DNA from: Verticiella sediminum
Lineage (GTDB): Bacteria; Pseudomonadota; Gammaproteobacteria; Burkholderiales; Burkholderiaceae_B
DNA length: 64,000 nt
NCBI RefSeq assembly: GCF_007558815.1
Contig: NZ_VLTJ01000011.1
Coordinates: forward strand, 143,141 to 207,140
Reading direction: 5' to 3'
A program made the translations under genes and the position numbers. Each line of letters begins with the position of its first letter. The first letter of the stretch is position 1. Shown piece by piece: positions 1-9,271 of this stretch. Below the pieces are notes generated by a model. The model worked only from the letters and a program-made list of their open reading frames with translations. It was not told the DNA's origin and did no database searches.

Positions 1-1084
1 CTCTGCTGAATCCGCGGTACCTGCCCACCGTGGGATGTTCGAATGCGGCGATCATCTCTTCGGCGGCGACCTGGGCGAAATCGAACATGTCCTCTACGCT
101 GCGGGCGGCAGCGCAGGGGACGGCTTCGCCGAAGACGTCTTCCCACTCGATGGCGGTGCGCGTGACGAGCGCGGCGCGCAGCTTGGGGACGATTTCGTCG
201 CGATGCTGCGCCCGCTTGCGTACGGTGTCGTATCGATCGGTCTGCAGCAGTTCGGCAAGACCGGTGCGCTCGCACAGGGCGCGCCAGAAGTGCGGTGTGT
301 TGGCCGACACGTACAAATAGCCCTCGCGCGTAGGGTGCAGGCCGGTGATGCCGCCGGATCGCATGTCGCGGCTGACTTCGCGAGGTTCGGCATCGGCCCA
401 GATCAGCCTGGCCGACTGCATGGCCAGCGCCGAGCGCAGCAGAGAGACTGCGACGTATTGGCCCATGCCGCTGCGTTCGCGCTCGTAGAGCGCGGATGCG
501 ACGCCCGCCGCGACCAGCGAGGCTGCGTAGTAGTCGACCACCGAGCCGTACAGGATCTGTGGCGGCCCGCCGGCCGGCCCTTGCAGCGTGCACATGCCCG
601 TCAGTGTCTGCAGGACCTGGTCGTAGCCGGCTTTGTCCTTGAGCGGCCCCGCTTCGCCGTAGCCGGTGACGGCGCAGTACACGAGACGCGGGTGCCGTTC
701 GGCCAGCGCCGCATAGCCGATGCCCAGGCGCTCGGCGACGCCTGGGCGGAAGTTGTGGACCAGCACGTCGGCGGTCCGCGCCAATGCCAGCAGCCGCTGC
801 AGGTCGTCCGCCTGCTTGAGGTCCAGGACCACCCCCAGCTTGCTGCGATTGACGCCCAGGAAGGCCCGGCTCTCGGCCTCAAGTGTCGACGGGTACTTGC
901 GCAGGTTATCGCCCGCGGGCGGCTCGATCTTGATGACTTCGGCACCTTGGTCCGCCAGCAGCGAGCAGCCGTAAGGCCCGGCGATGTAGGCGCTCAGGTC
1001 GAGTACTCGCAGGCCCGTGAGCGGGCCTGGCGGGCCCGGACGGGCGGAAACAGAGGCATTTGCGGTTGGGGAATCGATCTTCAT
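1..1084 (-). CDS. CaiB/BaiF-family CoA-transferase, 3' end cut by window
   Basis: About 361 codons are present and the C-terminus lies beyond the window edge; family members are about 400 residues. The ATG at 1084 opens a 20-residue leader followed by the family opening GLRVLDLSAYIAGPYG and the CoA-site segment GAEVIKIEPP. The Asp in VVDYYAA (about residue 184) fits the catalytic Asp that forms the acyl-aspartyl anhydride in class III CoA-transferases. Such enzymes move CoA between carboxylic acids; the exact acid cannot be read from sequence. The gene lies 56 bp downstream of a CitE-like lyase on the same strand, so a two-gene unit that activates a C4-C6 dicarboxylic or hydroxy acid and then cleaves it (citramalate- or itaconate-like) is a reasonable inference. 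Confidence 0.85.
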   Translation of the reverse strand, partial: MKIDSPTANASVSARPGPPGPLTGLRVLDLSAYIAGPYGCSLLADQGAEVIKIEPPAGDNLRKYPSTLEAESRAFLGVNRSKLGVVLDLKQADDLQRLLALARTADVLVHNFRPGVAERLGIGYAALAERHPRLVYCAVTGYGEAGPLKDKAGYDQVLQTLTGMCTLQGPAGGPPQILYGSVVDYYAASLVAAGVASALYERERSGMGQYVAVSLLRSALAMQSARLIWADAEPREVSRDMRSGGITGLHPTREGYLYVSANTPHFWRALCERTGLAELLQTDRYDTVRKRAQHRDEIVPKLRAALVTRTAIEWEDVFGEAVPCAAARSVEDMFDFAQVAAEEMIAAFEHPTVGRYRGFSR

Positions 1085-1140
1085 TGCGGGTCCATCGAAA
1101 AGAATCGGCGCCCGTTGCGCGATGGCCGGGCGCGGCAGGC

Positions 1141-2025
1141 TCACTCGGCAGCCAGCAGGCCCAGGTTGCGCGCCGTTTCCAGCAAGGCCTTGGCCTGTGC
1201 GAGGAAAGGGGCATCGACCATGCGGCCATCCACGACGTACGCGCCGACGCCTTGCGTGGCGGCCCGCTCGCTGGCCTGCACGATGCGCTGCGCGGCCGCG
1301 ATCTGCTCGGACGAGGGCAGGAAAACAGCATTGGCCAATGCGATCTGGCTGGGATGGATGCACGTCTTGCCGCGGAATCCCAGGCTGCGCGCCAGTTCGG
1401 CCTCGGCCCGAAAGCCCTCGGGGTTGCCGATATCCGCGTAGGCTCCGTCGTAGGCATCGACGCCGGCCACGCTCGCGGCCATGCGCACCTGGAACAGGAC
1501 TTGTTCGAGCGCGCAGCGCGCAGCGCGGTCGATGCCCGTCGCGCCGAACAAGTCACCCAGTCCGACTTGCAGCCCTGCGACGCGAGAACCGCCGGCATCG
1601 GCGAGCCGGGCCGCGTTGCGCAATGCGTCGGGCGTCTCGATGTTCAGCAGTACGCCGACGGGCTTTTGCAGGCCTTGGGCCTGCTCGGCCTGGGCGATGA
1701 CGGCACATGCCCGGACGACGGCGTCGGTCGAGGCGGGCTTGGGCAGGTTGATCAGGTCCACGCCCTCGCGCACGACGGCCTTGATGTCGGCGGCGAAATA
1801 GGGCGTGTCCTGGGCATTGACGCGCACGATGGTGAGCTTGCCCGAGCGGCGTTCGACGTTCTGTGCGAGCCCATCCAGCCACTGGCGTACGTGTTCGCGC
1901 GCCTCTGCCTTGCGCGCCGGATCGACCGCATCCTCGAGATCGATCGAAATCGCATCCGCCGGGCTTGCATAGGCCTTGGGAAAAAGCGCCGGACGGCTGC
2001 CCGGGACGAATAGCTTGCTGCGCAT
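1141..2025 (-). CDS. HpcH/HpaI aldolase / CitE-like acyl-CoA lyase
   Basis: This encodes 294 residues of the citrate lyase beta-subunit fold, a TIM barrel that cleaves beta-hydroxyacyl-CoA thioesters such as citramalyl-CoA or malyl-CoA. It opens with KLFVPGSRPALFPKA, followed by the metal/substrate motif ISIDLEDAVDP at residues 26-36; later motifs include IVRVNAQDT and INLPKP. An upstream in-frame start at 2064 exists. The ATG at 2025 is preferred because it has AAGGAGAG seven or so bases upstream and gives the standard family N-terminus. It is the first gene of the unit with the CoA-transferase and is divergent from a LysR gene, its likely regulator. The substrate is inferred only as a CoA thioester of a branched or hydroxylated dicarboxylate. 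Confidence 0.85.
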   Translation of the reverse strand: MRSKLFVPGSRPALFPKAYASPADAISIDLEDAVDPARKAEAREHVRQWLDGLAQNVERRSGKLTIVRVNAQDTPYFAADIKAVVREGVDLINLPKPASTDAVVRACAVIAQAEQAQGLQKPVGVLLNIETPDALRNAARLADAGGSRVAGLQVGLGDLFGATGIDRAARCALEQVLFQVRMAASVAGVDAYDGAYADIGNPEGFRAEAELARSLGFRGKTCIHPSQIALANAVFLPSSEQIAAAQRIVQASERAATQGVGAYVVDGRMVDAPFLAQAKALLETARNLGLLAAE

Positions 2026-2186
2026 ATGGACTCTCCTTGCAGCGCAAGTATCCCGAGTTCGCAAGAGCCGAAAAAGCGGGCGGCATTGGCTTCAAAACAT
2101 AGTAAATTCGCGTTCTTGCGCAGTGTCCCGGCGATTGTCACGAGGGCGCCGATGGGTAGGAGCAAAGCCTGCCCAGGGATGAGTCA

Positions 2187-3068
2187 GTGGAAACCGATTT
2201 CCTCAAAACCTTGCTGCGAGTGGCGGAAACCGGGTCGATGGCCCAGGCTGCACGCAGCCTGGACATGACGCCGGGCGCCGTCGCGCACCATGTCCATGCG
2301 CTGGAGGACATGCTCGGCGTCGCCCTGGTCGCCCGTTCGGGGCGTACCGTGATGCCCACGCCGGCGGGTTACCGCCTGCTGGAGCGCGCGCGTCCGCTTC
2401 TGGCCGATGTCGTGCAGCTACGCGCCTGCGTGCACGAATCGTCCTTCGAGGGCGAACTGCGCATCGGGGCCATCAATACGGTATTGCACACCGTGTTTCC
2501 GCAGATCATGGACACGTTCGTGGCCGCTTATCCACGCGTGCGCCTGCACGTGCATTCGGGTGTCTCGCATCAACTGTTCGACTTGATCCAGCAGGATGCG
2601 CTGGACGTGGCCGTCTGCCTGCATCCGCAGTTCGCTCTGGCCAAGACGTTCACCTGGACGGCACTGCGCGAAGAGCCGCTGGTCGTCCTCGCGCCCGGAC
2701 GCTGGGCTCGGCGCGACCCGATGGCGCTGTTGCGCGAAGAGGCTTTCGTGCGCTATGACCGCTCGCTGGGTGGCGGCAAGCAGGCCGACGCCTACCTGCG
2801 CCGGCACGACATCCTTCCGCATGAGCGAGTCGAACTTACGTCGCTGCTGGCGATCGCCATGATGGTCGACCGCGGCCTGGGCGTGTCCCTGGTGCCGGAC
2901 GTGCAGTCTCCGTTGACGGCGCATCTGCGTCTGGCGCGGCTGGCGCTGCCGGATGCGCCTGAGCCGAGGTCCTTCGGGGTGCTTTGCAAGCGCGGCAGCT
3001 TTCGCGCTTCGCTGGCGCAAGCCTTCCGTGATGTGGCGTCAGAGGTCGCGGCAGTCCCCGCGACGTGA
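2187..3068 (+). CDS. LysR-family transcriptional regulator
   Basis: This 293-residue protein has an N-terminal winged helix-turn-helix (about residues 3-60; LKTLLRVAETGSMAQAARSLDMTPGAVAHHV) and a type 2 periplasmic-binding-like effector domain (about 88-290). The start is a GTG. A nearby ATG at 2179 is out of frame. It is divergent from the CitE/CoA-transferase pair, the classic LysR layout in which the regulator binds the shared 160-bp gap and activates the neighbouring genes in response to a pathway acid. That role is inferred from position. The effector is not known. Confidence 0.88.
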   Translation: METDFLKTLLRVAETGSMAQAARSLDMTPGAVAHHVHALEDMLGVALVARSGRTVMPTPAGYRLLERARPLLADVVQLRACVHESSFEGELRIGAINTVLHTVFPQIMDTFVAAYPRVRLHVHSGVSHQLFDLIQQDALDVAVCLHPQFALAKTFTWTALREEPLVVLAPGRWARRDPMALLREEAFVRYDRSLGGGKQADAYLRRHDILPHERVELTSLLAIAMMVDRGLGVSLVPDVQSPLTAHLRLARLALPDAPEPRSFGVLCKRGSFRASLAQAFRDVASEVAAVPAT

Positions 3069-3205
3069 TCCTGGCTGCGCCGGCAAGGGCTGGCCGGTTG
3101 CGCTTCGCGCCCGGCCGCCGGAGAACCGCCGGCATGGGGCGATATACTCCGCCATGTCTCGCCGGCTGCGTTGGCGGCCGGCTCACCGAACTCGGAGGTT
3201 CTGCC

Positions 3206-3988
3206 ATGCTCAAAGGTAAATCCGCTCTCGTGACCGGCTCCACCAGCGGTATCGGTCTGGCCATCGCGCGGGCCTTCGCGCGCGATGGCGCCGACGTGAT
3301 GCTCAACGGCTTCGGTGATGCGGCCGAGATCGAGCGTGTGCGCGCCGGCATCGCCGGGGAGTTCGGCGTGCGGGCCGAGTATTCGCCCGCCGACATGAGC
3401 AAGCCCGAGGAGATCGAGGCCATGGTGCGCGCCGCCGAGGCCGCGTTCGGCAAGGTGGACATCCTCGTCAACAACGCCGGCATCCAGTTCGTCTCGCCCA
3501 TCGAGGAGTTCCCGATCGACAAGTGGAACGCGATCATCGCGATCAACCTGTCCTCGGCCTTTCACACCATGCGGGCAGCGCTGCCCGGCATGAAGCAGCG
3601 CGGCTGGGGCCGCATCATCAATACCGCCTCGGCGCATGCGCTGGTCGCCTCCCCATTCAAGGCCGCCTATGTGGCCGCCAAGCACGGCATCGCCGGCCTG
3701 ACCAAGACGGCGGCGCTCGAGACCGCCCAGCAGGGCATCACGGTCAACGCGATCTGCCCGGGCTACGTCTGGACGCCGCTGGTCGAGCGCCAGATCCCGG
3801 ATACCGCCAAGGCGCGCGGCATCACGGAAGAAGAGGTCAAGCGCGACGTGCTGCTCGCTGCCCAGCCGACCAAGGAGTTCGTCACCGTGGACGAGGTCGC
3901 CGCGCTCGCGGTGTTCCTGGCGAGCGACGCCGCGCGTTCCATGACCGGCTCGATCCTGACCATGGACGGCGGCTGGACGGCGGCCTGA
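3206..3988 (+). CDS. bdhA: D-3-hydroxybutyrate dehydrogenase (SDR)
   Basis: This 260-residue short-chain dehydrogenase oxidises D-3-hydroxybutyrate to acetoacetate with NAD+, feeding polyhydroxybutyrate or ketone-body carbon into central metabolism. The nucleotide motif TGSTSGIG lies at residues 10-17 and NNAGIQ near 90. The active-site block reads INTASAHALVASPFKAAY, with Tyr155 and Lys159 in YVAAK. This block, ICPGYVWTPLVE and the C-terminal GSILTMDGGWTAA are characteristic of the 3-hydroxybutyrate dehydrogenase subgroup rather than SDRs in general. The ATG at 3206 follows GGAGG at 3194-3198. It is apparently monocistronic. Confidence 0.92.
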   Translation: MLKGKSALVTGSTSGIGLAIARAFARDGADVMLNGFGDAAEIERVRAGIAGEFGVRAEYSPADMSKPEEIEAMVRAAEAAFGKVDILVNNAGIQFVSPIEEFPIDKWNAIIAINLSSAFHTMRAALPGMKQRGWGRIINTASAHALVASPFKAAYVAAKHGIAGLTKTAALETAQQGITVNAICPGYVWTPLVERQIPDTAKARGITEEEVKRDVLLAAQPTKEFVTVDEVAALAVFLASDAARSMTGSILTMDGGWTAA

Positions 3989-4138
3989 CGCCCCCGGGGC
4001 AGCGGCTTTTCTCCTCGCCCGCCGGGGAGCGAGGCTCGACATACCCCCAAACGCTCTTTCTTCTTTCCGGCGCTGCGGCGCCGTCAACGACCGTGCGCAG
4101 CGGGCAGCTCGCCGGCTCTTCGGTCCTTTGGAAGCACC

Positions 4139-4921
4139 ATGCTGTTCACCCTTTCCCCTGCCAAGAAGCTCGATTACGAGACACCGCTGCCCGATGGCGT
4201 GGCCGCGACCCAGCCCCTGTTCGTGGACGATGCGGCTACGCTCATCGACACCCTGCGCGAGAAGTCTCCCGACGAGATCGCCGCGCTGATGAAGCTGAGC
4301 GACAACCTCGCCGAACTGAACGCCCGGCGCTATGCCGAGTGGCGTCCGAGCTTCGGCCCCAAGTCCGCGCGCCCCGCGGTATTCGCCTTCAACGGCGACG
4401 TATACGAAGGGCTGGAGGCGCGCACGCTGCCGGCCAAGGCGCTCGGCTGGGCGCAGGATCATCTGGTCATCCTGAGCGGGCTCTACGGCGCGCTGCGCCC
4501 GTTGGACTACCTGCGTCCATATCGCCTGGAAATGGGCACGCGCCTGACAGTGGGCAAGGCGCGCACGCTGTATGCCTATTGGGGCGGCAAGATCGCCGAG
4601 TACCTGAACGAGCGCCTGGCCGGGCAGTCCGGCAGCCCGGTGCTGGTGAACCTCGCCTCCGAGGAGTATTTCAAGTCGGTCAAGCTCGACGTGCTCAAGG
4701 CGCGCGTGGTGCAGTGCGTGTTCGAGGACTGGAAACGCGACGAGTACAAGGTGATCAGTTTCCACGCCAAGCGCGCACGCGGCCTGATGGCGCGCTACGC
4801 CGCGCTGCATGGGCTCGGCCAGCCCGAGGATCTCAAGGGCTTCGACCTGGAGGGCTACGCCTACGCCGCCAGCGTGTCGAGCGCGGACCGCCTGGTGTTC
4901 CGCCGCAAGACCGCGGCATGA
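4139..4921 (+). CDS. yaaA: YaaA family peroxide-stress protein (UPF0246)
   Basis: This 260-residue protein begins MLFTLSPAKKLDYETPLP, the signature opening of YaaA, and carries the family blocks ARRYAEWRPSFG, AVFAFNGDVYEGL, LVILSGLYGALRPLDYLRPYRLEMGTRL (split here around residue 105-130) and VISFHAKRARGLMARY. In E. coli YaaA is an OxyR-induced protein that lowers intracellular iron and limits peroxide damage. It binds DNA; its biochemical activity is poorly defined. Length is the usual 255-260. Its TGA overlaps the ATG of the following MFS gene (ATGA), so the two are translationally coupled. The 150 bp upstream show no recognisable OxyR site. Confidence 0.92.
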   Translation: MLFTLSPAKKLDYETPLPDGVAATQPLFVDDAATLIDTLREKSPDEIAALMKLSDNLAELNARRYAEWRPSFGPKSARPAVFAFNGDVYEGLEARTLPAKALGWAQDHLVILSGLYGALRPLDYLRPYRLEMGTRLTVGKARTLYAYWGGKIAEYLNERLAGQSGSPVLVNLASEEYFKSVKLDVLKARVVQCVFEDWKRDEYKVISFHAKRARGLMARYAALHGLGQPEDLKGFDLEGYAYAASVSSADRLVFRRKTAA

Positions 4922-6228
4922 CGCCGCGCGAGGACGGCGCCGCGGCCACGGACCGCGGCGCGCAGGCGCGGGGCCAGCGTACCGGCAAGGCGCGGGCGGG
5001 TGTGGATCGCCGGACCACGTTCGGCGTGTTCCTCTTCTTCTCGCTCGGCTACTTCATCTCCTACGTGTTCCGCGGCGTGAACATCGGCTTCGCGCCTTTC
5101 CTCGCGCAGGAGATCGGCCTGTCGGCCAGCAGCCTGGGCCTGCTCACCGGCACGTATTTCCTTGCCTTCGCCGCGGTACAGATACCGGCGGGCATCCTCA
5201 TCGACACCTATGGGCCGCGGCGCGTCAACGCGCTGATGATGCTCATCGCCGTCGTCGGCACGGTCGTGTTCGGCATGGCGCACAGCCTGGCCGGCCTGCT
5301 GCTGGGCCGCATGCTCATCGGGATCGGTGTCTCGGTGTGCCTGGGCGCGGCCTTCAAGGCCCTGGTCCAGGTGTTTCCGCTGTCGCGGCTGCCCCTGGTC
5401 AATGGTTTCGTCATGGCCGTGGGCGGCATGGGCGGCGTGGTCGTGGGTACGCCTCTGAACTGGCTGCTCGGCATCGTGGATTGGCGCGTGGTCAGCATCG
5501 CGCTCGCCGTGCCCACGCTGCTCGTCGCCGCCTCGGTCTGGTGGGGCGTGCGCATCGACGATGGCACGCCGGCGCAGCGCCCAAGCCTGCACGAGCAATG
5601 GCAGGGCACCCTGAGCGTGCTGCGCGACCTGGGTTTCTGGAAAATCGCCTCGCTGCCGGTGCTCACGGGCGGTGCGTTCTACGCCGTGCAGTCGCTGTGG
5701 GTGGGCGCCTACCTGCGCGACGTGGAGGGGTATGCACCCGCGTATGCGGCCACCCTGGTGTCCCTGCTCGGGGCCGCCATGGTGCTTGGCAACATCGTGC
5801 TGGGCGCTGTGGCCAACCATGTCAAGCGCATGGGCATCAGCCTCTACGTTTTCGGCGGCGCGTGCATGTGCCTGTACCTGCTGGTGCAACTGCTCATCAT
5901 CCTGCCCGTCACGTTGCCGGCCGCACCGCTGTGGGTGGCGTACGGGGTGTTCGGCTCGAGCAACATCCTGGCCTACGCGGTCGTGGCGGAACGCTTCCCC
6001 TATGCCATGCTGGGCCGCGTGAGCACCACGCTCACGTTCTCGATGTTCCTCCTGATCTTCGTCTGCCAGGCAGGGCTGGGCGGCATTGTTTCGCTGTGGG
6101 AGCGACTGCCCAGCGGGCAGTACCCGGTCCAGGCCCATGTCACTGCCTGGGCCGTCCTGCTGGCTGCGCAGGTGGCCGGCGCCGTCTGGTACTGCTGGCC
6201 CTCGCGCCGGCCGCGCGCGGCGCCGTAA
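4918..6228 (+). CDS. MFS transporter
   Basis: This 436-residue protein has 12 predicted membrane segments after a charged, 35-residue cytoplasmic N-terminus. The TM1 region is FGVFLFFSLGYFISYVFRGV, and the loop 2-3 motif of the major facilitator superfamily is seen as GILIDTYGPRRVN. A glycine-rich TM5 (FVMAVGGMGGVVVGTP) follows. The start overlaps the yaaA stop codon by four bases. The substrate is unknown: the family covers organic anions, nitrate/nitrite-like ions and drugs, and neither neighbour gives a clue. It converges with pntB, leaving 63 bp between stop codons. Confidence 0.87.
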   Translation: MTPREDGAAATDRGAQARGQRTGKARAGVDRRTTFGVFLFFSLGYFISYVFRGVNIGFAPFLAQEIGLSASSLGLLTGTYFLAFAAVQIPAGILIDTYGPRRVNALMMLIAVVGTVVFGMAHSLAGLLLGRMLIGIGVSVCLGAAFKALVQVFPLSRLPLVNGFVMAVGGMGGVVVGTPLNWLLGIVDWRVVSIALAVPTLLVAASVWWGVRIDDGTPAQRPSLHEQWQGTLSVLRDLGFWKIASLPVLTGGAFYAVQSLWVGAYLRDVEGYAPAYAATLVSLLGAAMVLGNIVLGAVANHVKRMGISLYVFGGACMCLYLLVQLLIILPVTLPAAPLWVAYGVFGSSNILAYAVVAERFPYAMLGRVSTTLTFSMFLLIFVCQAGLGGIVSLWERLPSGQYPVQAHVTAWAVLLAAQVAGAVWYCWPSRRPRAAP

Positions 6229-6291
6229 CGCCGCGCACGCTTTCTTCGGGGCGTGCCGGGAGGCATGTGGTGGAGAGGGTCCGGGCAGGCC

Positions 6292-7737
6292 TCAGGCCTC
6301 CACCGCCTTGACCATGTCCTCGACGACCTTCTTCGCGTCGCCGAACACCATCATGGTCTTGTCCATGTAGAAGAGTTCGTTGTCCAGCCCCGCGTAGCCG
6401 GCGGCCATCGAACGCTTGTTCACGATCACCGTGCGCGCCTTGTGGGCTTCCAGGATGGGCATACCGGCGATCGGCGACTTGGGGTCGAGCGCGGCCGGGT
6501 TCACCACATCGTTGGCGCCCAGCACCAGCACCACGTCCGTCTGGCCGAAGTCGGCGTTGATGTCCTCCATCTCGAACACCTGGTCGTAGGGGACTTCGGC
6601 CTCGGCGAGCAGCACGTTCATGTGTCCCGGCATGCGGCCGGCCACCGGGTGGATGGCGTAGCGCACGGTGATACCCTTGGCCGTGAGCTTCTCCGCCAGC
6701 TCCTGCAAGGGATGCTGGGCGCGCGCCACCGCCAGGCCGTAGCCCGGCACGATGACCACGCTGTCGGCGTTGGCGAGCAGGAAGGCGGCGTCGTCGGCGC
6801 TGCCCGACTTGACGCTGCGCTGCTCGGTCGCCGCCCCCGCTTCGGCGGCTGTGCCGCCGAAGCCGCCCAGGATCACGTTGAAGAACGAGCGGTTCATCGC
6901 CTTGCACATGATGTAGGAGAGGATCGCACCCGAGGAGCCGACCAGCGAGCCGGCGATGATGAGCATGGGGTTGTTCAGCGAAAAGCCGATGCCCGCGGCG
7001 GCCCAGCCCGAGTAGCTGTTCAGCATGGACACCACGACCGGCATGTCGGCGCCGCCGATCGGGATGATGATGAGCACGCCCAGGGCGAAGGCGATCAGCA
7101 TCATGAGCCCGAAGGGCAGCCACTGCTGGCTGGCGGCGAACCAGATGCCGCACAGGAGCATGGCGACGGCCAGGCCGAGGTTGAGCAGGTGTTGCCCCGG
7201 AAAGACCACCGGCGCGCCCTGGAACACGCGCAGCTTGTAGCGCCCGGCGAGCTTGCCGAAGGCGATCACCGACCCCGAGAACGTGATTGCGCCGACGAAG
7301 GTGCCGATGAAGAGTTCGATGCGGTTGCCCACGGGAATCGGCTGGCCCTCGTTCGCCACGATGCCGAACGCGTGGGGCTCGGCGACCACGGCGACCGCGA
7401 TGCACACCGCGGCCAGGCCGATCATGCTGTGCATGAAGGCGACCAGTTCGGGCATCTTGGTCATTTCCACGCGCTTGGCCATCAGCGTGCCGATGCTGCC
7501 GCCCACAAGCAGGGCCACCACGACCAGGGTCAGCCCGGTGCCCATGTCCACGCCGACCAGTTCATGGCCCAGCGTGGTCATGAGCCCCGCGGTGGTGAAG
7601 ATGGCGATGGCCATGCCGACCATGCCGAAAGTGTTGCCGATGCGCGAAGTGGTAGGGTGCGACAACCCCTTCAGCGCCTGGATGAAGCAGACCGACGCCA
7701 CCAGGTAGAGCAGCGTCACGACGTTCAGCGAAAGCAT
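6292..7737 (-). CDS. pntB: NAD(P) transhydrogenase subunit beta
   Basis: This 481-residue inner-membrane protein supplies most of the proton channel (nine predicted TM segments, residues 1 to about 270) and the NADP(H)-binding domain III. Domain III shows VPGYGLAVARAQH, the conserved YAIHPVAGRMPGHMNVLLAE (around residue 350), VLGANDVVNP and, at the C-terminus, KTMMVFGDAKKVVEDMVKA. With PntAA and PntAB it couples proton entry to hydride transfer from NADH to NADP+, making NADPH. The ATG at 7737 gives the usual N-terminus MLSLNVVTLLYLVAS; a longer in-frame extension to 8079 is merely antisense to pntAB. It is the last gene of pntAA-pntAB-pntB. Confidence 0.95.
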   Translation of the reverse strand: MLSLNVVTLLYLVASVCFIQALKGLSHPTTSRIGNTFGMVGMAIAIFTTAGLMTTLGHELVGVDMGTGLTLVVVALLVGGSIGTLMAKRVEMTKMPELVAFMHSMIGLAAVCIAVAVVAEPHAFGIVANEGQPIPVGNRIELFIGTFVGAITFSGSVIAFGKLAGRYKLRVFQGAPVVFPGQHLLNLGLAVAMLLCGIWFAASQQWLPFGLMMLIAFALGVLIIIPIGGADMPVVVSMLNSYSGWAAAGIGFSLNNPMLIIAGSLVGSSGAILSYIMCKAMNRSFFNVILGGFGGTAAEAGAATEQRSVKSGSADDAAFLLANADSVVIVPGYGLAVARAQHPLQELAEKLTAKGITVRYAIHPVAGRMPGHMNVLLAEAEVPYDQVFEMEDINADFGQTDVVLVLGANDVVNPAALDPKSPIAGMPILEAHKARTVIVNKRSMAAGYAGLDNELFYMDKTMMVFGDAKKVVEDMVKAVEA

Positions 7738-7757
7738 GTTGTGGTCTCCGGCCGGGC

Positions 7758-8066
7758 TCAGGCGTGCGGGGTCTTCTTGTCTTTTTTCTTGAACATCTCG
7801 AGCATGCGGCGGGTGACGAGAAAGCCGCCGAATACGTTGACCGCGGCAAGCGCCACGGCCACGAAGCCCATCGTCTTGGCCAGCCCCCCGGTGGTGAGGG
7901 CCGCGGCCAGCATGGCGCCGACGATGACGATGGCCGAGATGGCGTTGGTGACCGCCATGAGCGGGGTGTGCAGGGCCGGTGTTACGTTCCAGACCACGTG
8001 ATAGCCCACGTACACCGCGAGCACGAAGATGATGAGGTTCAGGATGGTGGGGTTGATCGCGTCCAT
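7758..8066 (-). CDS. pntAB: NAD(P) transhydrogenase subunit alpha, membrane part
   Basis: This 102-residue small membrane subunit corresponds to the C-terminal membrane domain of single-chain PntA. It has three or four hydrophobic helices: [34 protein letters not shown] and [21 protein letters not shown] basic tail, [12 protein letters not shown], follows. The split of PntA into a soluble (pntAA) and a membrane (pntAB) polypeptide is common in alpha- and betaproteobacteria. It sits between the other two subunit genes, 20 bp before pntB and two bp after pntAA. Confidence 0.93.
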   Translation of the reverse strand: MDAINPTILNLIIFVLAVYVGYHVVWNVTPALHTPLMAVTNAISAIVIVGAMLAAALTTGGLAKTMGFVAVALAAVNVFGGFLVTRRMLEMFKKKDKKTPHA

Positions 8067-8068
8067 GT

Positions 8069-9187
8069 TCAGGCTCCACGCAGCAGGTTGCCGTTCTCGC
8101 ACATCAGGCAGGCGGTGACGATGTCGTCTTCGCGGGGGATGGTGAAGGCCGCTTCGGGGCCGGTGACCAGGCGAACGAACTCGAACAGGTTGCGCGCGTA
8201 GAGCGAGGAGGCGTCCGCGGCCAGGGTGGAGGGCAGGTTGCTCGGGGCGACGATGGTGACGCCGCCCGCCGCGACGACCTCGTCCGCACGCGAGAGGGGG
8301 CAGTTGCCGCCGCGCTCGATGGCCAAGTCGACGATGACCGCGCCCGGGCGCATGGCGGCGACGGTGTCGGCCGACACCAGGGTGGGCGCCGGACGGCCGG
8401 GGATGAGCGCGGTGGTGATGACGATGTCGGCCTGCCGGCAGCGCTCGGCAACGCGCTCGGCCTGGCGCTGCATCCAGGCCGCCGGCATGGGGCGGGCGTA
8501 GCCGCCCGCGCCTTCGGCGATCTGGCGCTCTTCGTCGGTCTCGTACGGTACGTCGATGAACTTGGCGCCGAGCGATTCGACCTGCTCGCGCGCCGCGGGC
8601 CTGACGTCCGAGGCCTCGACGACCGCGCCGAGGCGGCGCGCGGTGGCGATCGCCTGCAGGCCCGCCACGCCCGCGCCGAGCACGACGACGCGCGCGGCCT
8701 TGACCGTGCCGGCGGCCGTCATCAGCATGGGCATGAAGCGGCCGTAGTGTTCGGTGGCCAGCAGGACCGCCTTGTAGCCGGCCACGTTGGCCTGCGAGGA
8801 CAGCACGTCCAGCACCTGGGCGCGGCTGGTGCGCGGCGCGGCCTCCAGGGCGAAGGCGGTCAGCCGCGCCGCATTGAGGCGGGCCAGCCCGTCGGCGTCG
8901 AACGGGTCGAGCATGCCGACGAGCACGGTGCCCGGCGACATCGCGCCGAGTTCGTCGGCGCCGGGCGCGCGCACCTTGAGCACCACCGGTGCGCCCAGGG
9001 CGGCGGCGGTGTCGCCCAGCGTGGCGCCTGCGCCGGTGTACGCCTCGTCGGTATAATGAGCGTTTGCCCCGGCGCCGCGCTCCACGACCACTGTGTGGCC
9101 TGCGGCAATGAATCTCTTGACGGTGTCGGGCGTGGCCGCGACGCGCTGTTCGCCCGCCTTGCGTTCCAGCGGGATGCCGATCTGCAT
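8069..9187 (-). CDS. pntAA: NAD(P) transhydrogenase subunit alpha, NAD-binding part
   Basis: This 372-residue soluble subunit has two Rossmann-like lobes related to alanine dehydrogenase. The opening [21 protein letters not shown] and the dinucleotide motif [21 protein letters not shown] (around residue 168-188) are diagnostic. [18 protein letters not shown] and the Q-loop region near residue 120-140 also match. It binds NADH and donates hydride to domain III of PntB. Two ATGs are six bases apart (9193 and 9187). AAGAGGAG abuts the first and sits six bases before the second, so 9187 is chosen. It is the first gene of the operon and is divergent from the Nudix gene, with an 84-bp gap. Confidence 0.94.
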   Translation of the reverse strand: MQIGIPLERKAGEQRVAATPDTVKRFIAAGHTVVVERGAGANAHYTDEAYTGAGATLGDTAAALGAPVVLKVRAPGADELGAMSPGTVLVGMLDPFDADGLARLNAARLTAFALEAAPRTSRAQVLDVLSSQANVAGYKAVLLATEHYGRFMPMLMTAAGTVKAARVVVLGAGVAGLQAIATARRLGAVVEASDVRPAAREQVESLGAKFIDVPYETDEERQIAEGAGGYARPMPAAWMQRQAERVAERCRQADIVITTALIPGRPAPTLVSADTVAAMRPGAVIVDLAIERGGNCPLSRADEVVAAGGVTIVAPSNLPSTLAADASSLYARNLFEFVRLVTGPEAAFTIPREDDIVTACLMCENGNLLRGA

Positions 9188-9271
9188 GAACATCTCCTCT
9201 TGCAGCGTTGCGCGGTGGTTCTGATTGATTCGTGATCGCGCTGGGCAAGCATACCTGAGTAGGCAAGCAAA

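Noticed and set aside
35..1441. 468-codon plus-strand frame over the CoA-transferase
   Set aside because: The minus strand encodes a clear CaiB/BaiF protein there; the plus-strand product is shadow sequence.
2792..4810. 672-codon minus-strand frame opposite the LysR, bdhA and yaaA genes
   Set aside because: Crosses three recognised plus-strand genes and resembles no family.
9188..9271. Riboswitch or leader peptide between pntAA and the Nudix gene
   Set aside because: The gap is only 84 bp and no conserved fold or leader ORF could be recognised.
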